DNA of 5,925 nt from Magnetaquiglobus sp039908105. Lineage in GTDB: Bacteria > Pseudomonadota > Magnetococcia > Magnetococcales > Magnetaquicoccaceae. The position numbers and the translations under genes are program-made. Shown piece after piece: positions 5,810-5,925 of the stretch; positions within the stretch are counted from its first letter, which is position 1, and every line of letters starts with the position of its first letter. Location: assembly GCA_039908105.1 (NCBI GenBank), contig JAMOBI010000146.1, positions 1 to 5,925 on the forward strand, read 5' to 3'. Below the pieces are notes generated by a model. That model was not told the DNA's origin and did not search any database. It saw nothing but the letters and a program-made list of their open reading frames with translations.

Positions 5810-5836
5810 AACCGCACCTGCTTTGGGATGCGTAGT
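5810..5836 (-). repeat. Direct repeat copy 2 (27 bp)
   Basis: This is the second copy of the 27-bp sequence at 5583-5609, differing at two positions. It passes directly into TTTTTTGCAAGG (5836-5847), the reverse complement of 372-383 beside hairpin D. Confidence 0.75.
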
Positions 5837-5860
5837 TTTTTGCAAGGCTGCGTGCAAGAT

Positions 5861-5897
5861 GTGAGCGTCGTTTCCAAAAAGCGGAAACGACGCTCAC
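5861..5897 (-). repeat. Hairpin repeat E, 15-bp perfect stem
   Basis: GTGAGCGTCGTTTCC (5861-5875) pairs perfectly with 5883-5897 around AAAAAGC, reading GCTTTTT on the minus strand. It is the right-hand counterpart of hairpin D: the loop and inner pairs are the same, while the outer stem differs by paired changes that keep the helix intact. Confidence 0.9.
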
Positions 5898-5900
5898 GAA

Positions 5901-5925
5901 GGCGGCGCGCAGCGCATTTTTCGCA
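5901..5925 (-). repeat. Partial A-type hairpin cut by the window end
   Basis: The reverse complement of 5901-5925 matches 22-46 at 24 of 25 positions: one arm of an A-type hairpin plus its GC-rich string. The other arm would lie beyond the window, so the repeat cluster continues past base 5925. Confidence 0.7.

Overview
The window looks like a stretch of a moderately GC-rich Gram-negative proteobacterial chromosome. A periplasmic multihaem cytochrome c and an MsbA/MdlB-type exporter support Gram-negative. The abundant hairpin-rich intergenic repeats remind me of deep-branching magnetotactic Magnetococcales-type genomes, but that placement is a guess, as no marker gene is present.

Layout. Bases 1-434 are non-coding and full of stem-loops: four large hairpins with 7-nt loops, a conserved linear repeat segment and two small hairpins. 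Next come three plus-strand genes, each overlapping the next by 4 bases (ATGA): an AAA/ABC-class ATPase (481-1644) whose extreme N-terminus lies in another frame (435-480) with about a dozen residues missing; a 209-residue TOPRIM-like protein (1641-2270); and a complete 603-residue ABC exporter (2267-4078). A 66-base gap separates the exporter from a convergent minus-strand gene for a secreted pentahaem cytochrome c (4145-5437). Bases 5438-5925 hold that gene's leader and a second repeat cluster, largely an inverted copy of the first.

How it works together. The ATPase/TOPRIM-like pair has the architecture of two-gene anti-phage modules such as PARIS, OLD-like or MADS-type ATPase-plus-partner sets, and is the likeliest accessory cargo. 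The TOPRIM-like gene has an AT-rich core (57 G+C in the 180 bases 1981-2160) unlike the GC-rich exporter next to it. The ATPase start is damaged, so the pair may be decaying. The exporter and cytochrome look like ordinary host genes with no evident link to defence. The repeat clusters at the two ends are inverted relative to each other, share hairpins with the loop consensus GYYTTTT, and form a candidate undescribed repeat family that could also serve as inversion endpoints.
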